Below are positions 1 through 13,727 of a DNA stretch of 64,000 nucleotides, piece after piece (the first letter of the stretch is position 1; each line of letters opens with the position of its first letter). The notes below the pieces were generated by a model, which saw nothing but the letters and a program-made list of their open reading frames with translations, did not search any database and had not been told where the DNA came from. The DNA is from Cryptomeria japonica (Eukaryota; Streptophyta; Pinopsida; Cupressales; Cupressaceae): contig NC_081406.1 in the NCBI RefSeq assembly GCF_030272615.1, positions 235,085,922-235,149,921 of the forward strand, written 5' to 3'. The position numbers and the translations under genes are program-made.

Positions 1-1180
1 CAAGACACATTCAAGGGAGGGGAGGTACCTTGATGCCAAATTTGACATCCTTCTCATCTACCACACTTTTTTGTTCCGACATAGGATGAAATGTAGAGAA
101 AGACCTACTGCCACTTGGGAGACTTGAATCATCATGTATTTCTAAGAATTAAATACGACTATTTTCTCATGAATCAACACTATGAGCTAACACTATGAAG
201 ACCCATTTACAATAGAGTCCTTTGATAGGGGAGAACCCTACACCTTCACCTTCACACTAGGAGATTCATGCCTACCGCTTGCTAAGCTCATTTAAAAAAT
301 ATTTGAGATTATTGCATCAAATATTGGTTGAGTATTTATTGTTATTATATAATGTTATTTTTTAATCCTCATATGTACCATTTATATTTTAAATATTATT
401 TTAAATTTTTATTTAACAACCATTAAATTGAGGCAAATTTTGAAATAATTGGTATTGTTTTGACAAAGGTATATTTCAGTAACTCAAAGGTAAAAGAGGT
501 ACATTTTTATATGTTATGTAATTTCTATTGTGAAGCATACCTTTATGGTTATTACAACTTCATTGAGTGTAATAATTACCTTTGTGACACAATAATATGT
601 TTAAAGTTTTTAGAGTACAAATTGTCAAGTGCTAGTGCACGTATACATTAGGGACATAAGGTTGTGAAAGGAAGGATATTGATGGAAAATGAATGGAGAC
701 ATATGACATAATAATTGATGGTGTTCATAAGTTGGTAACAACTTGGTGATTTCTACCTCAATATCACTCATCTCAAATTCAATTCTCATAGAGTTTTTCA
801 AAATGCTAGTAATGAAGATGGACAAAATTATATGTGGTAAACCTTTATGGGAGAATGTAGATTAAAGAGGTTAGATTTCATGGTTACTTGATTTGTGACA
901 TTAATACAAACTAATTTATGTCTTCAAGTTTGCATAGTGTTCCTTGAAAAAAGATGCTACACAACATAGGAACACAATCAAGAATTGACATATGCTTTAT
1001 TTTTTCAAGTCACATAGGTAGATTCATGATCTTAGATAACCATGATTACAATTTCTTGAGGACAACCAATCTTTAAGACAAATAACTTTCAATGTCTCCA
1101 TTTTCAAAAAATACAAAAATTACTAAATATAGTAATCTCCACCATTAAAGCTATGAGATTTCCACAATCCATGTTATATT
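1..1180. other. AT-rich intergenic DNA, no gene seen
   Basis: I see no recognisable coding or repeat structure. Open frames here are short, lie in AT-rich sequence and show no family motif. Confidence 0.6.
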
Positions 1181-1255
1181 CTTATGAAATTTTCTCGATT
1201 CGATTGTGTGTATTTTATAAGAATACACACAATCGGATCCAGAAAATTTCATAAG
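1181..1255. repeat. Near-perfect 34-bp inverted repeat (hairpin)
   Basis: Two 34-base arms (1181-1214 and 1222-1255) are reverse complements with only two mismatches, around a 7-base loop (TTATAAG). The arms start CTTATGAAATTTTCT and end TGTGTGTATT. A few more weak pairs may extend the stem. It could be a foldback element remnant or a small-RNA precursor; the sequence alone does not decide. Confidence 0.85.
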
Positions 1256-4200
1256 AATTTCCACCATCCAGAAATAGTAAATTAAAATAACATGATAATT
1301 TGAAAATAATACTAATTTAATATTTATTTCTTATTGAAAATTAAAATTTCTCATAAAAAATAATGTTAAATTAGTAACTTCTTTTCAGCATGAAGTTTTA
1401 TAATCATCTTATTGTCATTGGCAAGTTGTCTAGTAGTGCGTTTGTAATGGTTAGTCAAAACTCATCGATTGTCGTTGATAGATTTTTTATAACAATTGTC
1501 TTACTGATAACTCCACTTCACATGCAATATTATCTCAAATTCTAGGAGTTGGACTTGGGTGCATGAGATGGAATTTCAATTATTTGTCCTTTTATGCAAA
1601 GTTGGTACTGCTTTTGGATCAATCTACACCTTCTAGATTTTAACCAAGCTTTTCTTGTTCTTCAGTGGCTGCCAAATGAATGGAGAGAGGGACTATTGGA
1701 TGCGATGTTCACATATTTGAGGCGATCTATGGATAAGAGTTAAAGGATTACTAGCTGATCTAAAGAAGGGAGTAAAGGGTTACCAAAGTATAATCTCATT
1801 ATGATATCATTATGTCAAATAGTTAACATTTTCTTTAGTTTTATAGTTTGTTTGAATTATGTTCTTTGAAGTTTGATTATTCAATTGGTGGAGATATTTA
1901 TGAAAGATTTGTGGTCATATCTTGTTGTTCTTCCATCAAAATCTATCATTTTATCATAAGAAACACTTGTTGTAAGTTTTATTAATTTTCTTGATAGTTT
2001 GTGAATTTACAGTACATTTCGGATTTTAAATTTTCTCTCAATTTTGGGATAATTTGTAGCTTATATATGTTAATGTTTGTAATAGATTATGAAAACAAAT
2101 ATGATGTATTTCTATAATACAAAATTAGTGATATTTCATAGTATATCAGCTATACGAAGCTTGTTGCAAATTTGAGGTGTTTCAATGTTCATCCCTAGAA
2201 GCTAGTTTGCTTGTTTCTATTTATTTGTAAAGTTTTAATCGAAGAAGTTCTAAAGAATTTCACATCTGATAATTTTATTTGACAAAGGGCATTAATTTGT
2301 GTATGTGACTGCATGTGTGTATATGTGGTCATGAGAGTAATGTCTATTTTATGATTTTCAAAACCCTTTAACTTTAAGTACCCATAAGGGTCACTCCCCC
2401 ATGGGAATCAAAACGGACATAGTTAAAAAGACCAATGAAATCATGAATCCTACTCACATGCTTCTAAATTTCATTCTTGAAGAAACAAGACTAGTCTTAT
2501 CATTAATGATCTTAGCACTCCCATCCACCTTCCATATTCTTCTATCTTTATGACTAACAAGCTCCATGTTAGTTGGAATGTAGCAAGTTTGTGCACCTAG
2601 CTTTAACTATTTCTCCTATACGTGTCGCAAAATCAATTGTAGAGGATGTGAATGAAGAAGATATTGTTATTACTAATTTTGAGTATATCATCAATGTACT
2701 GATTCCTAGGGATATATAAGGCAAACACGATGACTATTACTCTTCCCTGCTATAGATGAAACTCTTGCCAGTTGAGCGACTTTTCAGGTTGCTTCAACTT
2801 GACTTTGCTTAAATTTGAATTGCACCTTCTACCGTCCACAATCTTCTTTAGATAGTATAATATTTTCTTTAATAATATAAGATAAACGTTATATGTGTAA
2901 AAATTTTGTTTGATGATATATAATTTAACATCAACATTACCATTCGTAATCCATCATCAAGATACAGCAAAATAAAACTCCAAAGCAATCGAAAAAGGAG
3001 AAAGCAAGTCGGCTCAAAAAGGACCTCAAGCCAAGGGAAGGCAGGAAATTTAAATCCAACTGGCACCTATAAAGAACTTTTGTTCCAAAACGACAAATCA
3101 ATCCCCGTGTCTATGCGGTAGGCCAAACAAAAAGAAAGCAATGAAAAGGCATCTCTTAATAATGATAGCAAAAAGAAGTCTAGTATTCTATTAATCGTTC
3201 CTGCAAAGTTTATATTGCTCACGGTATTAGGGGAGCAGAAAAATCAGCCGATGGACCACACAACACCGTTTTATCACAAAACAGTTGTTGTAACCGACAA
3301 CCAACTCAAAGATGGTCTGCCACATTGCCTGAGAACAGAGGCCACTACTATGATGGAGCCTGCTATACTATAATAACCATCCACCTACTGCTATACATTT
3401 CTCTTGCAGTCTGTACTCTGCAAATAAACGTGGGCAGAAAGGGCCTTGGACACTCATATTCCATACAGTGGTCCGCGTGGCCATGGAATATTAAAAAAAA
3501 GAACAAAAGCTGCAACAACCATATTTATTCTTTTAAACAGTATTCACTTTCATTCTGAGCAAGCTCTGAAACTTCTATTTTAACTGCGAACAGCTTTCAT
3601 TATATAACGGTAAAATTGTTAACTATGTATGCAAGTTGGTGGAAGTACGAGTCCTTTAATAAACACAAGAATCCAATGACTGGTTGTGAGATGTCGATAG
3701 AAAACAAATCAGATTGCTTACGTCAAGGAACCGGTCCGATGGAGGAAAGAGCGATAAACTGATGTGTTCTTAGTGTGAAGTGATTATCTTTTTAAGGACC
3801 AGTTGTCATCTTTTAGGAGTCAGAGACTTGTTTCTAACCTCAGTCATGATTAAGAATAGGAGAACTGCTGAACCTGCAAACTTCTTTGTCTAGAAATTCT
3901 GTAAGGATGTTGTTCATATGAAGGGATATACTAAATCGGTGAAGCAGGTAAATCTTAAAGCTCTAAAAAAAATGGTACACCTTAATCTATTTCAATGTAC
4001 ATGGAATGGATCTGGAATCGGATGAAATCGAGACTATTTTTTTAAGATGTGTATTGATTGGTTAATATATAATTATCAATTATAAATATAAGTTAGTCTT
4101 TAATTTTATGTTTGTTGTTGATAATGTTGAATGGTTTTAAATGAATTAGAAATAATCTTCGCAAAACTCAGAGATGAAATATAAACTGTTGGAATGGATA

Positions 4201-7200
4201 TCTCTCAACTTAAAACTAATACTCCTATTTTATATAACAAAACAATCTTATAGATAATATAGAATCTTCTATATGATAACATGATAGAATATACAAAAAT
4301 CAGTTATCAAACAAAACAATGTCATGTAGTGGCTAGTGCTTCCCCTTTTAATATTGTAATAGAAATAATAAATGTAATAAGATAAGTATCTAAGATCTTA
4401 ATTTTTTAAACTTTTATTATCTTTTTATGTCAAGAAAAAATGGTTGTTTGAATTAGTTGATTATTAGTCTATTTTAGACATAGAAATACTCAATGTGATT
4501 TGAATTATAATAGTAATTTAAGATTATATACATTGTAGGTTAAAATTGTATGCATGTAATTTGATTTTAATTTTAATTTATTATATTAGAAATACTAAGA
4601 TATATTATAATATTATCTACAAAATATTCAATCATGTGAGGATAATCCTAATCTAACTAAAATAAACAATTTTAATATTAGAATAACTAAAATATTATTA
4701 TTCTAAATATTATATTATTTCTATTATTATATTATTATATTATTTAATTATTTAAATTTTTGTGTTATTCAATTGCATGAGGATAACCTAACCTAACTAA
4801 AACAAAGTTTTATTCAATGAAAGATGCCTAAAATTGTGTATAGAATCATGGGGCTTCTAAAAGGGTTAATTTAAAATGATTATGTAGTTGGTTTTGTGGG
4901 AAAGGAATATTTCTACTTTGAAAGAGTTAAACTTTGAATTTTGGAAGGATTTATCTTCTATTTAATAATTTGTTCTTGAAATAGAACACATCAACACCTT
5001 ACACTAATCTTTAAATTGCCATATCACCTTTGGAAATATAGTGGTCCTCTTTATCATTTGTTACATGTCACTTGTAGAGTAATGACAACAAGTCAAAGTT
5101 ATTATAGGTTAGAAGTTTTTTGTTGCATGATTTTACTCCTAATTTCTAATAATAATATTTTGTGTACAATTGATAATTTTTGAGAGTACTTGTTCTTAGA
5201 ATTTTCTTTCAAGCAACTTTTTTTGTTTTATTTAATGCAAGTAAGTTTTCACTCTACACATTTATCTCTAAAATTTATTTTCTTTAAATTTACTTACCAA
5301 AAATCAAATTCTTTATACAAGTTTTCACTCTACTCATTTCCCTCTAAAATTTACTTTCTTCAAATTTACTTGTAACATAAAATCAAATCGCAAAATAGAT
5401 AAAGTAGATAGATAATAATTGTGTAAAAAATATTGAATTGCAACCAAAAAAGTAAGCTTTGAAAGATCTCTACAAGCCACAAGTCATCTTAATAGGAAAT
5501 ATTGTCTTTCTTTCCTTTCTTGAAAATGGTTCACAATTAGCTCAAATAGTTTAATTATGCGAATTGGAAAGTGTTGTTTTGCTAAATGGAGAGGTAAGTA
5601 ATAGTTGAAAGAAACTTTTCCTCTATGAAGCTAGTAGATTCTATATTCTATTCCTCCAAATTTGGTGAATTTAATTTTGTTTTCTAAGGTTTACTAAAAT
5701 TTGAGATCACTAGCTGTAAAAATATTTTCAAAGAAGAGTGCACTAATATAACAATAATTTGCTTTTTAAATGGCTTTCAATGAACATATGTGTAAAGTCA
5801 AGAAAATCTATCAAAAAATACCTTTCATATTTAGAATTCAAAAGTAATATCATCATCACCATGAACTGTGACAAATTAATTCAGGCCTACTATTGCTATG
5901 ATGCTATTTGTAAATCAAACTTTAAGAGAATATATTATATATTGGATTATTATAAGTTTACAAATATGTAAATTCACAAAACTAAGAATTGAAAGAATTA
6001 CATTACAATTGTTAACTCTTAATAAATAAGTGTCTGTGTGTGGATAGAGTATAGAAACCCGCATAATTAGTTATGTATTGCCATATTAATTAGTTATTTC
6101 AAGTGAGTACCGGAAAGAGGGAAAGGGCATTTGAACTATAAAATCAAAAGAATACCCTGATATTGATTGGCTTCAACTTAATGTCAATAATACAAAAACT
6201 GAATCTAGAAAACCCCTCTATTTGAGAACAAAATCTTCCAATTTTTTTTAAATCATATTATCATTGACAATAACCCTACTTCTATTTAGACTTAACGAAC
6301 AATAAAATCCTAAATTGACTAGCAAAATAATTAGTTGCAACCATACATAAATCTGAGATAACCAAATCTATTTATTTGGACCAAGTAGCACATATTTAAA
6401 AAGATCATTATCACCTCAGAAGGAATATGAAAGATCAAATATAAGAAAAAAAATAAGGATCATAATATGTTTGAGAAAGTGTGAAATTGCAACAATAGAA
6501 TTACATTTGACCCAACAAAAAAAATAGTAGAAATTGAATATGAAACCAACAAGATGAACTTGAAAGGAAAACACAAATTTTCTATCATATTGCTACTATA
6601 ATATTCATTGACATTAAAAAGGAAAAACAACAGTTTTACCAAGATGCCAACAAATACACTAACACTTTATAGATATTCACATAAAAACTCAGTGTACAAT
6701 GAGAATGAAAAACATAAAAACTTGGATACAATGGAACATATTCTCTTTCATGGATGAGATTATTAGCCTCCTTTGTTTATGGAGTCTTAATGAATTAATA
6801 AAAAATAAATAAATAAAATTTATGACTATTTAACCTTTCTAATAAATTTTATTATGTTGTAAAATTGTCCTTGTTCTTTAGATGATTGGACAAAAAAAAT
6901 TGACTACAAGAAAAATTTATATAGAGTTCAAGTTAGTTACATTTTGAGTAACAAATTCTATTCTTGTTTCAATAAACTAATACATGTCATACCATCATGG
7001 AGACATAAATATTAGAGAGTAAGATAGTGAAAAATTTAAACATACTAAACATTGTCTTAATGTGACTTAAAAAATAAATTCTAGTCTAGTGGAAAACTAT
7101 AAGATATAAGAGACAATTATAAGAGAATCATCTAGTGAAAAATTAAAACATACTAAATATTGTCTTAACGTGACCTAAAAAATGTCTAAAAAATTGAAAT

Positions 7201-8400
7201 TAAATAACGGATCCATGAAATCCGACAATAATGTGTAATTTTTTTAGCCAATTAGATTCAAGAAAAATAATTTTGATAACTTTTAAACTTAAAAATTATG
7301 CATCTTAACTTTTAAAATATGAAAAAGAATACCAAAAGAAAAGAATTCGCAGTTCATATTTTTGGAGGAATAACTGAATGATAACAAACTAAGAAAAATC
7401 AATTACAATAATACTAACCTAATGAAGAATACTAACAATTAAAATGAAATTAAATAAAACACAAAAAAAAATCCATTTAACCCAAAAAGACATCTAAAAA
7501 GCTTTGATACTCATATTCCATTTTTTTTTTAAATAATCTTACTACTATTGTGTATGATTAATTTTTCTCCAACTATCTAGAACTGTTGTGTATGCTATCT
7601 AAAATTGATGTGTGACTCTAAACTATATTTCTTCTATATTTCTTCTTCTTAGAGTTTCTTGATATTGTACTGAATAATTTCTGTGTCATAAGAATTATAT
7701 AGACAATGGCATCAATGAGAGATATTTCAAATGGATGAATAACTTAAAGAGTTTTAAATATATCATGTCATAAGAGTAAGGATTATTAAGCATGTATAAT
7801 TTTGCAAGGACCACATAATATGTTTTTTATTATTCCTTTTTATTGTTGTGTATAAAATTTGTTTCATTTTTTGTATATATTAATTTGAGTTTTGAATTAA
7901 TGTTTTAATCAATTATTTGTCTTTGTTTTATTTATAATAAAGTTTAACATTACATTTTAAAGTTTAGGATTTGTGAAATTAAATAATTATTTATTAGTTT
8001 ATGTATAAATTTACAATTAAATATTTATGAGTTCATATTTAAAGACAATTTTATATTCTTAATTGATTATAGAAAATCTTTATTGAAACAATTTTATAAA
8101 TTATAATCATAGAGGTGTTTGCATTAGCATTATATCAAAGAAATGCATTCACATCAACATCTTAGGTATTTATTTGTAAGTTAAAAAACATGGTAAAGTT
8201 ACTAATAAGCAAATCTCTTTCTATTGTTCAAAGATAACAAAAAAATCAGTTAAGTTTTAGGGAGATTTCGACAGGCTCGGGTTGCCTAAACCGTAGGACC
8301 AAGTATGCCTTAATGAATTTTTTACCATCAAGGGAAGATTTAAATGTTGTTTTTTCTACCACTTACCCCTCCTTAATCATTTCTACCACAATGTTTTGAT
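1256..8400. other. AT-rich intergenic DNA, no gene seen
   Basis: Seven kilobases of AT-rich sequence with many homopolymer and AT-dinucleotide stretches. Open frames are at most about 77 codons and show no domain motif, codon pattern or homologous partner elsewhere in the window. I found no LTR boundary, PBS or polypurine tract. Confidence 0.6.
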
Positions 8401-9223
8401 TGTTTTCCCTTTCTATCTTCATTCTTTCTTAGAAAGTTCTACAAAGGATGTTTAGTGTTTTTCCTTTCAAAACTTAGAGAAAATCCATATTCCTTTGCAC
8501 CAGGGACTTATCCTTTCATTTGGTCCTATGCTCCCATAGGAAAATTGCTACCACTATTATCAACCATCCCTCATTTACTAACTTCTTTCTCACTACTCTT
8601 TCTAATAGAAAATTTGATTGCAAAATTTCCTTGTCTTCTGAAGGGAAACTAAGAGCTTTTGTACTTGAGTTCTATGTTGGCATCCCCCTCTACCACTAAA
8701 ATGACCTTTCATGTCCCTTCACTATATTTCTCTAAGGGTACTCCTAGCCCTAATGACAATGTTTTTGCCCCCAAAAGTCCACACACTTGCCATTTCTCAG
8801 TAGCCCAAACCTTTGTGATCTTAAAAACAACCCTCACTCCCTAAATCTCTGGAAATGAAGCTACTCAAGGAAGACAAAATCCCCTAAAACAATTAAAAAA
8901 ACCAAAATTCTTTGCACCTCGGTTCCATATGGAGGAAATCACCTTAGAGAATGGGAGGGGTTATGATGAACTCTCGGTGAATAAGGTTAAGGTTGCTATG
9001 GATGAAAATGATGGTGTCTTGTTGTAGAAGAAGGATGATGTCACATGGATGTGGGTAGTGCACAATTGAGAAGATCTAACATGATTACTAGATGTGCTAG
9101 TACTAGTATAGTAAATTTAGAGAAGATTGATGATCTAAATGCTAAGGATAGCTCAAAAAACAAGGATGACCTCGATGATACTAATGATGTGATGAGTGAC
9201 TCTAATAATTGTAATGACAATCT
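8400..9223 (+). pseudogene. Decayed coding-like sequence at the insertion site of element A
   Basis: The composition changes here from AT-rich to coding-like. From about 8927 a frame reads for some 60 codons with one stop, and after a frameshift near 9041 it continues in a lysine- and aspartate-rich stretch (KDSSKNKDDLDDTNDVMSD) until it is cut by element A at 9224. Downstream of A, 31,192-31,690 again looks weakly coding-like (for example KELYKFPTKDLHQLF), so A probably landed in an older decayed repeat or gene. I do not recognise the family. An ORF1-like region of a LINE is possible but unsupported. Confidence 0.3.
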
Positions 9224-10156
9224 TGTTGGCAATTGACACTCATCTGGTGGATATCGATGCTTGATTAATGGTTTAGGGTTGTCATTGATGGAAACTCTTG
9301 ATGAGAATCCTATCTGGTAGCTATATTTTTTGGAGAAGTGGTCCAGTAACTGGTAGTCTGGCTCCGGTAATTCAGGTTAAGAAGAGTAGTTTTTTCCTGG
9401 AAGCTTTCTAGTGATTGTGGTGGTCAAATTCGTGCTTGGGATAATAGGGCTGACTTTTAGAAATCATTTTATTATCTTTTGATTGATTCGCATATATTTT
9501 TGATTATCTTGTTCAAGTCCACTCATGATTACACCTTACATTACAGACCAACTTGACAATTGTTTATTTTGTGATTGCTGATATATAAGACAAGTGTAGA
9601 AGATCTTTTTGGGGTGTGCTATGTTGTGATATGAGAGAGTAGTGATCAAGAAACCTTTTTGGCACAATTTCACATGTGCATTCTTGATTTGGTAGCTGAT
9701 TGAGACGAAAAACAGAGCAGATATAGTCCGAGTTTTTGCACTTAATCGGAACTCATCCAGGAATTGATTGATGTTATTTTGGAGTTCAATAATTGTAATT
9801 CATCATTGCAAATGATCTGTAAGGAAGTATTCCTTCTGGGGTTGTAGCTCTTATTGTAATTGAGCAGTGAGCTCTAGGTAGTATGTCTAAATGAATGTGC
9901 ATTCCACTTTTTGTAATATTGTTTTTCTACTGGCCATAGTAGAATAATATTATGGGTTCAAATCCCACCGTAGTTTTTCCCATTTGGGTTTCCACGTAAA
10001 AATAATGGTGTTATGATTTTGTGTTTGATTATCTTGTGTTTATGCACTTTACTTTCTTGCATATGATTTTGGTGGTTTGAGATTAAGTCAGAAAATTACT
10101 TTACTAGTATATCATTGATTCACCCCCCCTCCTCTCTATGATCCTTGATTCCAACA
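9224..10156 (+). repeat. Element A 5' LTR
   Basis: This matches the interrupted 3' LTR at 22,768-23,440 plus 30,917-31,191 from end to end. It begins TGTTGGCA and ends CCAACA immediately before the PBS. A TATA-like TATATAAG lies near 9581. Near the 3' end is a C-rich block (TTCACCCCCCCTCC) that recurs at the same place in the LTRs of B, C and D. Confidence 0.9.
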
Positions 10157-10171
10157 ATTGGTATCAGAGCC
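10157..10171 (+). other. Element A primer binding site (tRNA-iMet)
   Basis: ATTGGTATCAGAGCC directly follows the LTR. TGGTATCAGAGC is complementary to the 3' end of plant initiator methionine tRNA, the usual Ty1/copia primer. Confidence 0.9.
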
Positions 10172-10304
10172 TAGTTCCTTTGAGGAAGCCTAACCGCTTG
10201 AGGAAGGTCTGGGAGATTGAATCAATGGATTCTAGTTTGCAGAGATGGCTTTGTGTGGCACTCGAGGATCTTGATGTAGAAAGAAATGAAATAAGTTTTT
10301 TTCT

Positions 10305-11393
10305 TTGAAGAGAAATCTAAATGCAGCAGAAAATTTCATTAAGGATTTGAAGGATCAAGTGAACACTTCAAGAGACAATAGGAAAGAGATGATGGACAAG
10401 CTAAAGGAGAAAGAAGATCAAAGCATGGAAAATCAGGAAAAAGATGATGAATGTGATAAACTTGCCAAAGAAAATGTTGTATTGAAGAATGAAATGCAAT
10501 CATTTGTGTTGAAGCTGACTAAGGAGATTGAAGACCGGAAGAAGAATGAACAAAGTTTGACTTAATCATTGAAGGATAGAGCGGATTAATGATTTAGGCT
10601 TACTTATGAGAATGATCAATTGAAGCTTGAGTTAACACAATCAAAGAATAATGATCAAGAATTTGAGAGACAGATTGTTGCCCTAAGAGATGAACTTGCT
10701 ACTAGAAGTGAATACAAAGATAAATTCAATGCTAGCTTAGCAAGGCTTGATGAGATGCTGGAAATTCAGAGACATGAAAAAGACATGAGAGGACTTGGAT
10801 TTGAGAAGGGAGAATCCTCCAGATCTAGACAAAGAAATGCAAATCCTAATCATAAGAAGAGCAAGAATCCTTTGGTAAGATAGCCTAATGCCCAAAAATT
10901 CAATGGTAGATGTTTTACTTGCAATAAGTTTGGTCATATTGAAAATCAATGCAGAAGTAGGATGAATAATGGAATGAACAATGTGAACAATGGTCTTACC
11001 TTTACCAGTCAATGTTTCATATGCAATAATTTTGTTCACAAGTCAAACATGTGCAGAGAAGTGATGAATAATTTTTAGAACAAAAGATATTATGCTTGTG
11101 GGTTGTTTGAACATATCTCCAATCAATGTAGGATGAGACCAAATTAGATGAATTTCAGACCTATGCAGAAAAATGTTGTTTGCCATGCATGAAACAAAAC
11201 CGGTCACATTGCAAAGTATTGCAAAAGCAAGAACAATGCTCCAATAAACAAAGACAAATTAGATGAGAAAGACAAAGAAAAGGTAGAAGAGATCAAGGAC
11301 AAGCATGAGAATATGTGGGTTAGAAAAGATGAATCCAAGACTGACAATGGGTGTGTGCCTGAACTCGGTGCATTATCTTCATCTAGTAACTAA
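10305..11393 (+). pseudogene. Element A ORF1: coiled-coil and zinc-knuckle gag-like protein, broken
   Basis: A single reading frame of about 363 codons runs to the TAA at 11391-11393, interrupted by stops. The likely ATG (10225) is one base out of frame, so a frameshift near 10,300 is inferred. The first part (to about 10,780) is a charged, heptad-like coiled coil. A linker containing GLGFEKGESS follows, then four CCHC-type knuckles: CFTCNKFGHIENQC, CFICNNFVHKSNMC, a third whose first Cys has become Tyr, and a fourth in which the second Cys codon is now TGA. CCHC knuckles bind nucleic acid in retroelement Gag proteins, so RNA packaging is the likely role. The layout matches ORF1 of elements B and D and the rear half of the element C gag. 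Confidence 0.75.
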
Positions 11394-11791
11394 GGCTTTT
11401 GGCCTTAGAGGGTGGCATTTTCATGCAAAATCTTGCATAACCCCCTAGAGAGATCTGTGATCGATCAAGGTTGATTGTAAATGATTGGAGATGATAATCT
11501 AGAATTCTTCATGCCAATCTTGGAATCCAGTTGAATGGATTATAGTGAACAGGGCATCCGGTTGAACCTTACTAGTGCATTTATGTCAACTTAAAATTAG
11601 GGTTTGTAAGGTTAAAAAGGGCAAATGTGAATCATTTCTCACATTGCAAGCAAAGAGTTGAATCAGCAAAGCAAGGCAAACTAGTTTCCAAGGAGATCAA
11701 AAGTTTGAGGCAATCCAACAAAGGTTATTGTGCATCCATCAGGAACAAGAGGTATTTACAAAAGCATTTTTTGAACCCTAAATTTCTCAAA

Positions 11792-12763
11792 ATGACATCT
11801 TCTTCTATTAATACACCTTTGGCAGTTGAGGTTTCTGAAAGAGAAATACTGCAATTCAAGAAACATTCATTTAAGTTAGTTGAGGACAATCCAAATGTTA
11901 CTTTCTAGTCCATACTAGATATGGAGTTCTGCATGTTGATGATGTGAGACCTTATATTCATTGCATTGTTGAAGAAACTAGAAATGAGGCAATCTTATCA
12001 CATTATAACAGACATATCTGGGACAAAGATGAAAACCCAAGGCCAGAATATGCTTAGTTGCAGAGGAAGGCTTTCACACAATTTGTTCACTTCCCATTGT
12101 TCGATAAAGATGAGTGGGTGAGATACATTATAATTCATGTACATGATGAGTTTATTTGGCTGGACAAACCATACAAGATAACCAAGCAAGCCATCCCTGT
12201 AGTCACTTACCTGAATCAAACCACTGACAAACCTAATTTGAGGAAGATAATGAACCCTAAAAAGCTAACCTGTGCTCAATTTGATAACAGATCTATGACC
12301 ATTGATGATATTTTGGAACATGATGTGAGATTTGCATCTATGATCACTGGCTATAAAGTTTACCAGTCTAGCAGATTGAATTCAGTCTCTGGTACTGCAA
12401 TTTATGTAGCCTATAAAATGGTGAAAGAAGATATGCAGTATGATTTGTGCACAATTCTTCTTGAAAATCTTCTCATCAATTTGAAGAAGATTAAATCGAA
12501 TAAGAAGAATGTACTTAAATTTGGTTCACTAATTATCTATCTGGCACTGTATTTTATGAATCAGATTCTTGAAACAGGCAGAGTTCAATGGGAATTTGAC
12601 TTGCCAATAGCTACCCAAATCAAGCAAGGTTTGTAGTGATTGGGCAATAAGGACAACTAGAAAATCACCTTGTGGAGCTTCTTCAAGACCTTCCAAGGCA
12701 AGATGAGGGAAAGGGAAAGGTTTCCTAAGGGGATTGTGGAAAATATGAAAACTCTATTAAAGG
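11792..12763 (+). pseudogene. Element A ORF2, N-terminal part: unknown conserved protein
   Basis: The frame opens at ATG 11792, shifts frame near 11,905, and then runs to the point where element C interrupts it at 12,764. Segments align by eye with ORF2 of B and D in the same order: an RVHD/HVHDEFIWL-like segment, then SSRLNS, then YKMVKEDMQYDLC, then VLKFGSLIIYLALYF, then PIATQIKQGL. I do not recognise the family and see no protease, integrase or polymerase motif. The rest of the protein continues beyond C at 20,257. In-frame stops include a pair near 12,637. Confidence 0.7.
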
Positions 12764-13712
12764 TGATCGATCCAAGATAAACTAGATCAGATCTCATTTA
12801 GATTGTGTCGGGTAAAGGAAACCCTAGCCGTCCAAAGTTTGAATTAATTCTTGGCGGGAAAGCTGAAGTTTACATATGATGACTTGAGACTGTGATCATT
12901 GTTGTTGTAGAGTGAAGACAAGTGTAAAATTTTTGTCTGAGAGCCAAAGCGATAAACACTTCAAGTGTTTATGCATGAAGATCTGACTGATAAGGAGAAG
13001 CAGAGTAAATCAGTGTAAGGAACAACCAATGGAGTGTGCATTGAACATGGAGGTGACAAACCAACATAAGTTGTTCTTGATTAAGAGTGATTAGGTGTGA
13101 GTTGAAGGTAAAAAGACATTGTGAGAGGGGATTTAGAAAAGTGATCAGCAAAGTCAAGTTGCAAAGTGAGTGGAGAGTATACAGACCGGTAAGGCTGAAA
13201 CCGATAGAGGAGAATATTGTAAGGTTGCAAAACTTTATTTGCAATAGTGATTTCATTAGTATATCTGAGTTTTATATAGTTTTCACTAAGTTGCAACTTA
13301 GTGCATGGGTTGTATCTCCTCTAGGTTATATCCTATAAATTGTGCAGGGGTTGGTGCTCCTTTGAGTTGGTGCTCATAAATTAGGGGTTGGTGCTCCTTG
13401 GGTTGGTGCCCTAAATATTGTAATCAAAGTTTTATTGTTGGGTTGGATTGGAGTAGAAGATCTCAAGAAACTATTCTCACCGAGGTTTTTCCCACTTTGG
13501 GTTTTCCTCGTATATATCTGGTGTTGTGTGTTGCATCTTTGTGCATGTAGTATATTAAAGTTTTAGAAAATCCTTTCAAACATCTTGTTAGCACTGTTTG
13601 AGCTACCAGTTAGCACTTAGTTTGTTTTATACATTAGTGATATCTCTTTGTTGAAGAAAAAGAGTTTAAATCACTGATTTTCCCCCCTCTCAGTGATCCA
13701 TTGTGTCCAAAA
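12764..13712 (+). repeat. Element C 5' LTR, truncated at its left end
   Basis: This aligns with 19,306-20,256 of the 3' LTR. A TATA-like CCTATAAATTG lies near 13,331. A GTTGGTGCTC motif repeats between about 13,350 and 13,410. The end reads CCAAAA, presumably mutated from CCAACA, just before the PBS. Confidence 0.85.
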
Positions 13713-13727
13713 ATTGGTATCAGAGCC
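13713..13727 (+). other. Element C primer binding site (tRNA-iMet)
   Basis: ATTGGTATCAGAGCC follows the LTR end and is identical to the site in element A. Confidence 0.9.

Noticed and set aside
8455-8844. Two plus-strand frames of 61-65 codons
   Set aside because: They are proline- and serine-rich with no motif. They fall in the decayed coding-like region but cannot be assigned to a family.
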